DNA of 10,940 nt, from NCBI GenBank assembly GCA_001931875.2, contig MSJH02000808.1, positions 544,818-555,757 on the forward strand. Reading direction: 5' to 3'. A program made the translations under genes and the position numbers. Positions within the stretch are counted from its first letter, which is position 1, and every line of letters begins with the position of its first letter. The DNA comes from Byssochlamys sp. IMV 00236 (lineage: Eukaryota > Ascomycota > Eurotiomycetes > Eurotiales > Thermoascaceae). The notes under the pieces were generated by a model, which worked only from the letters and a program-made list of their open reading frames with translations, did not search any database and was not told the origin of the DNA. Shown piece by piece: positions 1 to 8,834 of the stretch.

Positions 1-1101
1 ACGTACAGTTTAATTCTCCCCGTGTTGCATCGTCCTGGCACAGCATTCTGTCTCCTTTTTACTTTCACCTCGCCCAACACACGGCGTCGGGTACAAAATG
101 TACGACTAATGACTTCACGATAGACAGGTATCATGAACTATCATGTACCTCAGATGAAAGGCATACCTCTGCTATTTAGCTCGTTTAGCAAAGCGTCCGT
201 CATGAATAAGTCCTGTGAAGAGAGAAGATTCAATATCAATAATACATTGAATTTTGTAAATGCAGTTTTGTCTTAGCTTGTCGTGCGCTTGGTAGATCTA
301 GAAAAGACTGCGCTGGAAGCTTGTCTCCAATCTACTTACTATATGTATGTACATGCTTGACAACCTGAGAATATGATACTTCGGCACACATCCGAGTCCG
401 CAAGCATCCTGTCTCTGTTCCCCTGTTGCTTACCATTTACATACTGCAAAGACCTTCCCCTGCGAATCCCCTGTTCTATCTTACGCTTTACCATATTCCC
501 ATTAACACTCCACGTTCCCCGCAAATTAAGTTCCCATCCCGCCCGCCCGCCACTAGAGCTTATACGCCTCTGTCTCTTTCTGAACACTTACCCCGCCATC
601 CTATCTCGGTGGCATTTCGTTGATGGAGATATTCTGTCCGGATGCCGAAGCGATTTTAAATTTTGGAAACCGGTCTATTTCCCGAGAGGAAAAGGAAGCT
701 GTAATCACAGTACATTTCAGGGCCTGAATCCGCCGCACTAAGGATATGTGAACTTTCGTAATTGACATTCGCACACTTGCCAGATGGAAGATATTCGCAG
801 TGTATTACCCAATATTTGCAAATTAGCTCACTATGGGGAAACGTGGCGTATTCAGGCCACCCACTGCGTAATGTTGTGAGTGGTCCATTTGATGGGATTC
901 TTCATTTGTAGGCAATAGCAGGTCTAGAATTCACACGTGTCACTGAGGTTGACTCGGTTTTAATCGATCTGACGCGGCTGAGTGAGTTGGTGCTGATATA
1001 ATGAGTAGGTAGGCTCCTAAGAGATTCATCATATTGCAATTTCAGTTTATAATTTAGAGTGCAAGACTTTTACCCCAAATACTTAAACGCAGCTGCACAA
1101 A
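1..1101. other. Left intergenic region, no convincing gene
   Basis: I see no conserved domain here. The open frames of up to about 120 codons at 339-741 overlap on both strands, have no recognisable motifs and look like chance. Bases about 405-600 are pyrimidine-rich on the + strand, as in many fungal promoters and leaders. A short imperfect hairpin lies at 126-150 (10-bp arms with one bulged T and an ACTA loop). A CACGTG E-box lies at 934-939. The last 150 bases are the likely former promoter of the FAD-oxidase relic that starts at 1102. Confidence 0.6.
1046..1055 (+). promoter_or_regulatory. TATA-like element upstream of FAD-oxidase relic
   Basis: TTTATAATTT lies about 50 bases before the ATG at 1102, which is a plausible core-promoter distance for a fungal gene. 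The ATG itself has A at -3 (ACAAAATGG). The call rests only on sequence match and spacing. The gene it would drive is truncated, so the element may be a leftover. Confidence 0.35.
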
Positions 1102-1539
1102 ATGGACCACCTACTTCAGTTCCTAACCCAGAATCCACATATCAGATATGCCACTCCTGCTTCCTCGGATTTTGAAAGTTTACGCCTCGGCTATATTTTC
1201 AACGAAACTGTCATCCCAGCGATCATTGTTCGTCCTCGCTCTGCTGAAGATGTCGCTGCCTTAGTATCTCTTCTGGCATCTAATGAACTCCCTTTCTCCA
1301 TTCGCGTTGGTGGACATGACCTATTTGGCCGATCGCAAGTACATGGTGCAATAACCATCGACCTACGTGATATTGCATACATCCACGTGGATGATGGTGC
1401 ATGTACTGCATGTCTTGGAGTATTGGTGGCGGACTTGGTTAAACAGTTAGAATATCATGGACTGGTTACAATAACCTCTCCTTACATTGCAAAACCCACG
1501 AATATGTCATTCCCCGACCGCATATCTGGAGAGTTATAA
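1102..1539 (+). pseudogene. Truncated FAD-linked oxidase (BBE-like, PCMH FAD-binding domain)
   Basis: The 145-residue frame matches the start of fungal berberine-bridge-enzyme-like oxidases, which bind FAD and oxidise alcohols, sugars or secondary-metabolite intermediates. Visible parts are the region VRPRSAEDVAALV (residues 43-55), the flavin-attachment motif IRVGGHD with the candidate FAD-linking His72, and GAITIDLRDI (82-91). The similarity runs through DLVKQLEYHGLVT (about residue 123). After that, the expected glycine-rich segment that holds the flavin is absent, and about 22 unrelated residues lead to a stop. Family members are usually about 450-500 aa, so roughly 70% is missing, including the whole substrate domain and the C-terminal BBE motif. 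The following DNA becomes extremely AT-rich. I read this as a 3'-truncated relic. A functional short protein is unlikely because the FAD site is incomplete. Confidence 0.75.
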
Positions 1540-2055
1540 GATTTTGATGATTGCCTCAAGTAAACTGCATTTAAATTAACTAATAACAATACCTAATTGT
1601 TACAAGATTGAAAATGATGAAATTACCTATGCATCTAATAATTTCTCTTTATTTCGATTAAAACAAAAAATTCGTAGAACCCATTGTATAATTCTCTTAA
1701 TCTGTTAAACAAATACAACTACGTTGTGACAATAATATTGATAAATATCAATTATCAAACAATTTACGGTTATGGCATTCTTTTTTAATAGTGAACCCCG
1801 AGGTTCAACCTCCTGCACCTGTAAACTAAAAACAGGTAGAATATTATCAGATTGGAAACATTAATCTAAATACTAATAAAGGGCAAGAAATAAGGTTACC
1901 CTGGTTTAACGTCGCTTCAACGCAGCAAATAAGATATCTTAGATTTGTGTATCTTAAGAATTTAGATCTCGCCATATTCAATTTCGTTCTTCAACCCGTC
2001 TCCCTATCACGATCTGGCGATCTCGGCGCCCGGCGCCAACACCTTGCCGCACACT
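1540..2055. other. AT-rich gene-free tract
   Basis: This stretch holds no gene. By hand count, G+C is about 22-28% in each 60-base line from 1561 to 1800 and about 32-37% from 1801 to 1980. It returns to normal in the last 75 bases, which are the 3' flank of the phosphotransferase gene. The tract starts where the FAD-oxidase relic loses its homology. I see no terminal repeats or transposase remnants. It could be a decayed insertion or AT-biased sequence produced by repeat-induced point mutation. A GC-rich double GGCGCC (2025-2030 and 2032-2037) sits just before the phosphotransferase stop. Confidence 0.55.
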
Positions 2056-3940
2056 TTAATCCACAAATGGTAATGCTTTGAGCCACTCCCTACGTTCTTC
2101 TTCATTCCTGGCTTCACGTTCCAGGAACCTCCTCACCCCCTCATCTAGCTCTCTCCTAGATTTTTCATAATCTGCGCTGCTAACCCTGCCATCCCAATGT
2201 TTAAAACAGCCAGTGTCGTCAACGAATGCATTCATGAGTTCAACACCTTGGGCCCATAGCTCACCATCCTGCTCCTGCTGCCGGATTTCATAATCCGAGA
2301 ACTGCAATGGAAAGGGTATTCCAGGAGAGCTGCTATCCCCCCCCGCGCCAATAATATGTGCCCATTCTTTCTCGACATCTCTCAACAAGTCGTTGAGGAG
2401 CGGCTCGTAGTCCATCAAGACTAATCCTGGAACCACACTAACTTGATGCCGGAGAGTGTTCTGGCTCTGTATTGCTTGAAAGACCGTTTCGTTAACCTGA
2501 AGACACCGAACTAGATAGAGATTGTGCAGCGTCTGTGCTCTATGGAGTGCCTTTGCCTTCCGCTGTTCATCTGGATCCATGGAGCCAAAATTTGGTGGTA
2601 AAGGGACCTTCCCCAAATCTTCAGGAACCGGGCCATTGTAATCGAGAAACGCCGGGCGCCCAACCTGCATAAAAAGCGGACAGGCACTGACAGACTGCCA
2701 GTCAATAATTCCCACAATACGGCTTGGGTCTTCAGGGTCGACAAATATATTCTGCGAATGAAGATCGCAATGCCATAAAACTGAGGCATGGGTGGCTTTA
2801 TTTTCCGGGAGAACATGAGGTGCCACCTTAAGATAATTTTCCAACGCTGAGAGCTTTTTGGAGAGGCTAGGCTGGTATTGTCGGGGTCCATAGAAAAGAC
2901 CTTCGGGCATTAAGGGGTACCGGAGACCTGCCTTTGCAGCTGCAATTTCCCTCCGCGCAATAGCCGTCATATATTCTGTGACTGTTGACCCTAAAGGTTG
3001 TACATGGATAAGCACGGGATAATAATATTATAAGTCGGAGATGAACTTACATGGACCACGACTAATATCCAACTCACCTTTCCCGAAGTCAAAGAAAGAA
3101 CGGTGATTAATCGGACCAATGCCAAACTTTTCGCTCCGCACTTCGTTCCCAGTTGAATCAACGTATAGGGGCAAAGTAGTATCCCAATTGTTAGGAAGGT
3201 CGCCTTTATAGTACAACGACCCGAACTGAGATAATTTTGTAGCTGCTAGGCGCCTTTCAATATCAACAATCTGGTCCAGAATTTGGACTTTCTGCTTTCC
3301 TTTCATAGTGTCCCATACGTCGGTTAGTATGATACCAGCTTGCTTCTCCATAAGGATATACTCTGCTCCGAGAGGGTTCTCTGATGCCCGAGAACACCAT
3401 GCGTATACTCTCGGAACAGGGAGATTCAGGACATTCCTCAACTAGTAAAATTAGTATCCACGCGCAAAAAGAAATCGCAGTAGAAAAGAAAGCAAACCAT
3501 ACAAAGTCCATAGTTGCAACCTCACTAGCTGTTGTGAAGTGTGGTCTGCCTGCATTGGGATTTGGAAGTTTCGCAATAATCTCGCGTCCATCGTCCATGG
3601 TAAGCTGAAATACCTTGTTGTATTGGCCTTCTGAGATCTTTAACACTTCGGTGCATGATCTCGATCCGATCGCAGAGGCAGCTAGTTGCAGAAGTGTTGA
3701 GAGGTCGAAATTGACATAGCGGCAGTCAAGTTGCTGTCGCTCGTTCCAGAGCCAACGACCGGAGGTAAAACGATTGAGTGCCTCAAGGTCATGCTTTGAA
3801 TCTGCGATATGCTCAGTCTCATTCGTTTTGGGATTGCTGGAAGAAAAAGGAGCCGCCATAAAGGGAACGTGGAGGGTACAGCGACGGGAAAGCGTGGCTC
3901 CCAGAATTCTTTGTAGGAAGCGGCCTTGGGTGGCCTTCAT
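2056..3940 (-). CDS. Phosphotransferase family protein (APH kinase fold, AIM9-like), 3 exons
   Basis: The gene is complement(2056..2990, 3051..3441, 3503..3940) and gives 587 aa with all joins in frame. The introns are 61 bp (donor GTATGG, branch-like TACTAAT, acceptor CTAG) and 60 bp (donor GTAAGT, acceptor TTTAG). The second join restores the family motif RGPW. The kinase-like fold shows a glycine-rich region ISEGQYNKVF (102-111), the probable ATP-binding lysine K124 in IIAKLPNP, the catalytic motif HCDLHSQN (H350, D352, N357) and the metal-binding IIDWQ (D373). The FTSGRWLWNE block (58-67) and the N-terminus rich in Arg, Ser and Ala (R7, R11, R19, R20) resemble fungal AIM9-type proteins and suggest mitochondrial import. 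The substrate is unknown for this family. The start at 3940 has A at -3; Met28 is an alternative start that would drop the presequence. The gene looks intact although it lies among broken ones. Confidence 0.88.
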
Positions 3941-4087
3941 TTCTAGCGTTTGAGAAAGGTGGGAAGATCTGCCATTTCGTTCCCATGAGGACGTGAAGGC
4001 ACATCATGAGCGAAGTGGGATTCCATGGACCTTCTGGGTATGGTGTTTGATGGTGATCAATCTTGGGCCTATGAGGTGCCCTCTTCG

Positions 4088-4788
4088 TCAGCCAAAGGGT
4101 GAGTTTGCCTTGTAGGCCGCGCCAAAAATTTCAAGTTTCTTGACCAGCGTCCACGTAGTGATTTTCAAATCCCTCCCAGTAAAACTCTGACCAAATTCTT
4201 TTTCAATCTGTTCCCATGAAAGTCCCCTTCCCACCAATTCCCCGAGAAGCTCGTCCTCGACATCTGAAAACAACTGGCCCCGACGAAAAACTAGAGAATG
4301 GACAGTGCGCTTCTGCTCTAGCCCTTGCCCTTGTCCGACGACCGCCGGATGTGGCAACTACAGTGTATTCCACATGTGCGATCTTTCGATTGCGATGTCT
4401 TGATCGGGAGCTTTTGGAGGTGCTACACGGGGTGGTCTCGGCCACAAGCGTAGTGTCTCCGGACAGAGAAGACTGCGATTCTTCAACCAATGGGCTGAAA
4501 GTAGGAAGGGTCTAGGCCAGTATCATCATTTCGAATAATATCGGCATTATCAGGGTGACTTTAGCAGCATAGGCCTATCGCAGGAACTTTGGATGTAGTT
4601 GAACCTCTTTCGTCAAGGCCGGACCCGTTATCCACACTTTGAAAGGGCTCCTGAAGCTTGAAAGCTCCCCGCATTGTTGGTGTTCCATATCCAAGAGAAT
4701 AATTCATCCGGATGGGGCAGGCCATGTCGCGCAGTGTAGTTGCAGGCTTGCGGGCAGGGGGAGTGTAGGCATGGAAGTACATGGACAT
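4088..4788 (-). pseudogene. Decayed Myb/SANT-like DNA-binding protein gene
   Basis: Protein-like segments in two reading frames, used three times in succession, line up as one broken gene. The first part probably begins at ATG 4788 (MSMYFHAYTPPARKPATT) and runs to an in-frame TAA at 4563-4561. The same frame continues past the stop (SHPDNADIIRNDDTGLDPSY) to a TGA at 4485-4483. Near 4486-4495 sense shifts to a second frame (VEESQSSLSGD, then a basic stretch RSRHRNRKIAHVEY). Near 4300-4312 it shifts again into a C-terminal part (FRRGQLFSDVEDELLGEL, then GLSWEQIEKEFG, then TWTLVKKL) that resembles the single Myb/SANT repeat of fungal regulators, at about 4273-4133. The third helix looks shortened (GRDLKITTW). 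No intron with good signals bridges the lesions. Sequencing error could explain one lesion but hardly three. The family call is moderate; the pseudogene call rests on the visible stops and frame changes. Confidence 0.6.
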
Positions 4789-4902
4789 TGGGGGTTTCGG
4801 GGGCAATGTATGGCTCTTCAGGGTCGATCGGCGTAAGCCAGAAAGTGCAGGAAGAATAAAAGGAAGATACTGTACTTAGTCATCTGACGACCGTTTCTAC
4901 AG

Positions 4903-5820
4903 AACCCAGCTCCCAAAGGATACGACTGGAGTACGTCCAAGACTGCGCAACGATACCGTCGTATGCGTGATGCACTCGAACATGTTAATCGAACGATCTT
5001 GTACTCGCTTTGTGAATGGGGTGATGCAGATGTCAATGAGTGGGGATTGCAGACAGGAAACTCGTGGAGAATGTCCGGTGATATTCAGCGTATGTATCCA
5101 TATCTATTCCCTATCACTCACAAAAATGTGGTGAAATGGTTAATAATGGATACTTAACAGCAAACTGGGTGCGGATTTCTACCATCGCCAACGAAAACAG
5201 CTTTTACATGAACTATGTTGATTTCTGGGCCCATCCAGACCCCGACATGCTCGAGGTCGGAAATGGGAATCTTACCTTGGCTGAGAATAGAGCCCATTTT
5301 GCTCTATGGGCTATTATGAAATCGCCTCTTATTATTGGAACTGCAGTGAGTTTTCAGAACTGTTTTTTTGGCTGAGGTGAAGATACTGATATGATATGAT
5401 ATGATTCTGTAGCTTGATTCTATTAGTGATGATCATCTTTCTATTTTGTCTAATAATGCGCTTCTGGATTTTCATCAGGATCCTGTCATCGGTCGCCCTG
5501 CGTATCCTTATAAATGGGGTTATAATCCTGATTGGACCTTAGATCCGGCCCATCCTGCGGAATACTGGTCTGGACTGTCGTCTAAACTAGGCGGGACGCT
5601 TGTCTTGATGTTAAACTCGGAAGATGTTAACGCAACTCGGACCGCGGTGTGGAGTGAGATTCCGGAGCTGAAGGGAAAGGAAGAGGGCAATAGGGGAGAT
5701 GATGGGTACAAGGTCACAGATGCATGGACTGGAAAGGATCTGGGTTGCGTGAAGAAGGAGTATAGTGTGCAGCTCGAGAGTCATGATGTGGCTGTTTTGA
5801 TAGTAAAGGAGGTGTGCTAG
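4903..5820 (+). pseudogene. aglB-like: 5'-truncated GH27 alpha-galactosidase (AglB type), last three exons
   Basis: The exons are 4903..5089, 5161..5345 and 5413..5820, with 71-bp (GTATGT...ACAG) and 67-bp (GTGAGT...GTAG) introns, all in frame, encoding 259 residues to the stop. The protein matches, in order, the C-terminal part of secreted fungal AglB alpha-galactosidases, which release galactose from galactomannan and raffinose sugars: [18 protein letters not shown] (whose Asp is the GH27 acid/base), [48 protein letters not shown], and a C-terminal beta domain ending [11 protein letters not shown]. The signal peptide, the first half of the barrel and the KYDNC-type motif with the nucleophile are missing. 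Family members are about 440-450 aa, so about 185 residues are lost. An intron acceptor (CTACAG at 4897-4902), a branch-like CTGAC (4884-4888) and a GTAAGC donor (4833) remain upstream. A short ATG (4806) could give MYGSSGSIG joined in frame, but that product would still lack the nucleophile. Confidence 0.82.
5387..5405 (+). repeat. TGATA microsatellite inside an intron
   Basis: Three full TGATA units and a partial fourth lie in the second intron of the alpha-galactosidase relic, just before the acceptor at 5411-5412. They overlap the region where the branch site would sit (CTGAT). This is probably replication slippage with no clear role. Confidence 0.6.
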
Positions 5821-5946
5821 ACAGTATCTCTCCGTTACTTCTACTCCATACTGTGAACTCTCGTCTCTGAGTACAATTTCGACGAGTTATAGGAAAACTA
5901 ACGAGATTGCTGAGCTTGGCTTGTAATCCTGGTAGTCAGTCGCTCA

Positions 5947-7587
5947 CTACACTGTGATAAACCCCTCCCAACTCTCCAAGGCTTTCCGGCATTGTTGCTC
6001 ATACAATGGCAATCCACCTGCATAATTCAACATCTCTCGTTTCTTTCCGGGGATATTAGCTCCCATATACCACGAGTCGGCTTGTCCTAACAGTGTCATG
6101 TCCGTGATCATATTGACTTGTGCCTTCCAAGCCGCCTCTGCTTCGGCCGTCGGTTCTATATACGAAAGCCCGCTCGAATCAATCTTCCGGATGGCATCCA
6201 CAATCCAACGACCCTGGATCTCTATTGACGTTGGCCCATTACTAAACCCTGACGGTGCATGTGCGCCTAAGGTGAAGAACATATTAGGATATCCTTTTAT
6301 AGTCATGCCTAGATGTGTCTTCGCGCCGTCTTTCCATTCGTTCGCTAGCCGGACGCCATCTGTATTGCGCAGGCCCTCAATGTTGGTCATGCTTCCTGTG
6401 ATTCCATCGAATCCGGTGGCCAAGGCGATTACATCCACGGGGTGGAAGGAGCCATCGCTAGTTCGAATCCCATCAGGCTCGATAGCTGTAATGCTGCATT
6501 CTCGGAGGTTGACAAGCGTCACGTTCGGCTTGTTGAACTGTTCATAGTAGTCAAGTTCAAGCGAACATCGCTTCGCTCCGAATGCATGCATTTGTTTCAG
6601 CGGAGCAAGAATATCTTTCAATCGTTCGTCCTGGATCCTAGCGCGGGTCTTTCGAGCCCAGAAGTCGTATAGGGCGCGGTTGGCGTCCCAGTCCAGTAGG
6701 TTATCTATGAATCCAGCCAGGATCGGGGCAAATCCACCTTCCTGCCAGAGGGACTCGAAAGTCGCCTCTCGTTCCTCAGGAGATACATCGAAGGTCTTTT
6801 TGGGTATGGGGTTCATCATGTATCCGCTAAAGGTCGTTTCCCTATCCTGGAAGATCTGTGGATAGAGGGATTTGTTATGAGCGTGATCTTCCTCTGTGAA
6901 GGTCTTCTGGGCCATGGGCAGGGCCAAGTTAGGTGTTCGCTGGAACACGGTAAGGGAAGCGGCTTCCTTGCCCCATGCCTGGATGATCTGAACACCAGAT
7001 GAGCCCGTCCCAATAACAGCGACTCGTTTCCCGTGCACGTCGACTCCCTCCTTGGGCCAGAATGAAGAGTGGTGGATTGCTCCGCGGAACGAATCTAAAC
7101 CAGGGAAGTCTGGAGTGTAGCGTTTACTGGCGAGTCCTGCGCAAAGCAGCAGAAACCGGCAAGTCGTGATACGCCCATCATCTGTCTCGACCTTCCACTG
7201 CTGGGAATGCTCTTTGTCGAACTGGGCGCCGATGACGCGTGTTCTGAACTCGACGTCCTTTTTGACATTCAGGACTTGGTCAATGTGTCTGAAGTAAGAC
7301 TGTATCTCGTGGCGATCGGGATACAGCTGAGACCATTTCCAGTCCCTCCACACTTCGGGTATGGAGAGCTGGTAGATTGGGCATTCGGAGTCAACTCGAG
7401 CTCCTGGGTAAGTGTTCCAGTGCCAGACACCACCAATGTCAGTTCCGGCTTCGTATATCTTGCAACGGTAGCCGAGGTTTCGCAGTTGATGAAGGAGGAA
7501 AATGCCTGCGAATCCGGCGCCGACAATCAGGACGTCGTAGTCAGGCTGTGGGGATGAAGAATAAGAGCCCTCATTTGAGATGGCCAT
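5947..7587 (-). CDS. Type I Baeyer-Villiger monooxygenase (FAD/NADPH)
   Basis: This single-exon gene encodes 546 aa, the usual length for the family. Such enzymes use FAD, NADPH and O2 to insert one oxygen next to a ketone carbonyl, giving an ester or lactone. The FAD Rossmann motif GAGFAG is at 23-28. The second signature GGVWHWNTYPGARVD is at 52-66. The class fingerprint FRGAIHHSSFWP (FxGxxxHxxxWP) is at 167-178. The NADPH Rossmann motif GTGSSG is at 193-198. A conserved Arg (R340, in GAKRCSLELDYY) corresponds to the catalytic arginine of phenylacetone monooxygenase, and ATGFD is at 390-394. No signal peptide or membrane segment is seen. The ATG has G at -3 and +4 (GCCATGGCC). The 3' end faces the alpha-galactosidase relic across 126 bp. 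Substrate cannot be read from sequence; the overall pattern resembles cyclohexanone, phenylacetone and steroid BVMOs. The gene looks intact and has no lesions. Confidence 0.93.
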   Translation of the reverse strand: MAISNEGSYSSSPQPDYDVLIVGAGFAGIFLLHQLRNLGYRCKIYEAGTDIGGVWHWNTYPGARVDSECPIYQLSIPEVWRDWKWSQLYPDRHEIQSYFRHIDQVLNVKKDVEFRTRVIGAQFDKEHSQQWKVETDDGRITTCRFLLLCAGLASKRYTPDFPGLDSFRGAIHHSSFWPKEGVDVHGKRVAVIGTGSSGVQIIQAWGKEAASLTVFQRTPNLALPMAQKTFTEEDHAHNKSLYPQIFQDRETTFSGYMMNPIPKKTFDVSPEEREATFESLWQEGGFAPILAGFIDNLLDWDANRALYDFWARKTRARIQDERLKDILAPLKQMHAFGAKRCSLELDYYEQFNKPNVTLVNLRECSITAIEPDGIRTSDGSFHPVDVIALATGFDGITGSMTNIEGLRNTDGVRLANEWKDGAKTHLGMTIKGYPNMFFTLGAHAPSGFSNGPTSIEIQGRWIVDAIRKIDSSGLSYIEPTAEAEAAWKAQVNMITDMTLLGQADSWYMGANIPGKKREMLNYAGGLPLYEQQCRKALESWEGFITV

Positions 7588-7680
7588 GGCGAATTCGAAT
7601 TGACTGTACAGTACAATCTTGCCTGGAAAAGTAGATTCTCTTTTACATTAGTGAGAACATCAGCTGGGTTTAAATGCAGC
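7588..7680 (-). promoter_or_regulatory. Likely core promoter and leader of the BVMO gene
   Basis: On the minus strand a TATA-like CATTTAAACC (about 7668-7677) lies about 85 bases before the ATG. A 10-bp palindrome ACTGTACAGT sits at about 7604-7613, within the leader. Assignment is by position and composition only. Confidence 0.35.
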
Positions 7681-8588
7681 TGTTTCTAATAGGGGCTTAT
7701 CTGCATAGCTGTCCTTTTCCCGTCCTCAAATAAGACTGAATAGCGCCATAAGACGGGCCATGATAAATCGCAGCCCCAATTAGTGAACTCTAAAATACGA
7801 ACTGATGCAACGAAAGCGCTTTCAGGTAGTGGTAAAGGTTGGACCGAGGGGCATTTTGTGTGTCGATCATTGGGGGCCTTAAACTTGAGCTGAGATAAAG
7901 CTTTCGTAGTATCCTGCAACGAGAGGAGCTAGAGCATGCAAGTCATCCCTGTGAACCACTGACATGTATACTACTTTGCAGCCTTAGAACTAAAGAGTCA
8001 TTGAACGTACCCTAAAGCGATATTCAACATGTTGCCATCATGTGTGCTGAGATCGCTCAAGCGGCGAGTCACGTTGAGGCCTCTCCCGTCTCCACTTGCA
8101 CGATCATAGCAAAGAAACAAGTACTCAGTAATAGCAGGACATATTAGCTATTTAGATTCTGTTTCCCGGTATTTTAATGTGATGTGTCTTAGAGTTCGTT
8201 GAAGGTTCGTTTAGAGCGGGTTATGTTTTGTTCCAAACTAGACAGGGAAAGTGGGTTTGTTAGGTACCAAGTTGGACCTGGTTATACAGAAAGTCTATAT
8301 TATTTTGCATGTTTGTGAGGTTGAAAGAAGAGGACTATTAGATTAAGAATCGCATTATCTATTTGTCCTAGCACAAAGAAGATTATTCTTGAGCGTATAT
8401 TGCCCCTGCTCTTACAAGTACGCTGACACCGAAGAGGGGCGAATAATAAAACAGTATGGGCTTCATATACGTCTGATTAGGGTTCTCCAGATGGCCATAG
8501 TTTCTGGAACTCTTCTTTCTTCCAGTGGGTCAACGGGGTAGTCTGAGCCAGTTACATGTAGCCTGTTCCACGAACGTTGCTGATACCC

Positions 8589-8631
8589 CGTAGATCTAGA
8601 GCTACGCAAGCAACCTAGCTATGTAGCTAGG
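8589..8631. repeat. Two adjacent short palindromes
   Basis: CGTAGATCTAGAGCTACG (8589-8606) is an 18-base palindrome with one mismatched pair. Eight bases later, CCTAGCTATGTAGCTAGG (8614-8631) is a perfect inverted repeat with 8-bp arms and a 2-base centre. Both could form hairpins in DNA or in RNA. The following GGTTCAAATC looks like a tRNA T-loop, but the expected stems do not pair, so I do not call a tRNA. Confidence 0.6.
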
Positions 8632-8802
8632 AGGTTCAAATCATACCGTTGGTTCCGAGCCCTTTAATATTCAACAAATTACTTGTTTCCCTGGGGAAGT
8701 CAATATTGAATTTTCTTCATTGCGTTGTGGAAGTTAATGTCACAGATATCCTATGCTATATACATGAATAGAAAAAAGAAATATAGTCGTAACAGTTCCT
8801 GA

Positions 8803-8815
8803 AACATCACGTGAA
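8803..8815. repeat. 13-base repeat with TCACGTGA core, copy 1
   Basis: AACATCACGTGAA occurs here and again at 10550-10562, the same way round. The core TCACGTGA is a palindromic E-box of the kind bound by bHLH factors (Cbf1/Pho4/SREBP-type). This copy starts 20 bases past the dioxygenase stop codon, an odd place for a promoter site. Confidence 0.5.
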
Positions 8816-8834
8816 CCCAGTTATTGGAGTTAGA

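Larger units (their letters stand above)
7588..8834. other. Intergenic region between BVMO and dioxygenase genes
   Basis: About 1.25 kb holds no gene I can support. A 77-codon frame at 7686-7919 (-) starts with TTG, has no recognised motif and is probably chance. The left end serves as the BVMO promoter and the right end as the 3' flank of the dioxygenase gene. The middle (about 8140-8460) is AT-rich with many short T and A runs and shows no transposon ends. Two adjacent palindromes lie at 8589-8631 and are listed separately. Confidence 0.55.

Noticed and set aside
373..741. A 122-codon + frame and overlapping frames at 339-587 and 426-623
   Set aside because: They have no domain, a Cys/Pro/Leu-rich composition typical of translated pyrimidine-rich promoter DNA, and competing frames on both strands.
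4818..5036. A minus-strand frame whose end reads like a signal peptide (MTKYSIFLLFFLHFLAYA)
   Set aside because: It is antisense to the alpha-galactosidase exon and its upstream intron. The hydrophobic stretch comes from translating purine-rich intron DNA backwards, and a stop follows at once.
6460..6475. A tRNA T-loop-like GTTCGAATCCC on the + strand
   Set aside because: It lies within conserved BVMO codons (around PDGIRTSDG), and there is no clover-leaf around it.
6098..7557. Several + strand frames within the BVMO gene
   Set aside because: They are shadows of the 546-residue BVMO, whose motifs fix the true frame.
7686..7919. A 77-codon minus-strand frame between the BVMO and dioxygenase genes
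   Set aside because: It starts with TTG, matches no family I know, and lies in the likely BVMO upstream region. I could not support it as a gene or as a relic.
8575..8660. A tRNA-like stretch (GGTTCAAATC after two hairpins)
   Set aside because: The T-arm stem does not pair, and no acceptor or D-arm of the right spacing can be drawn.
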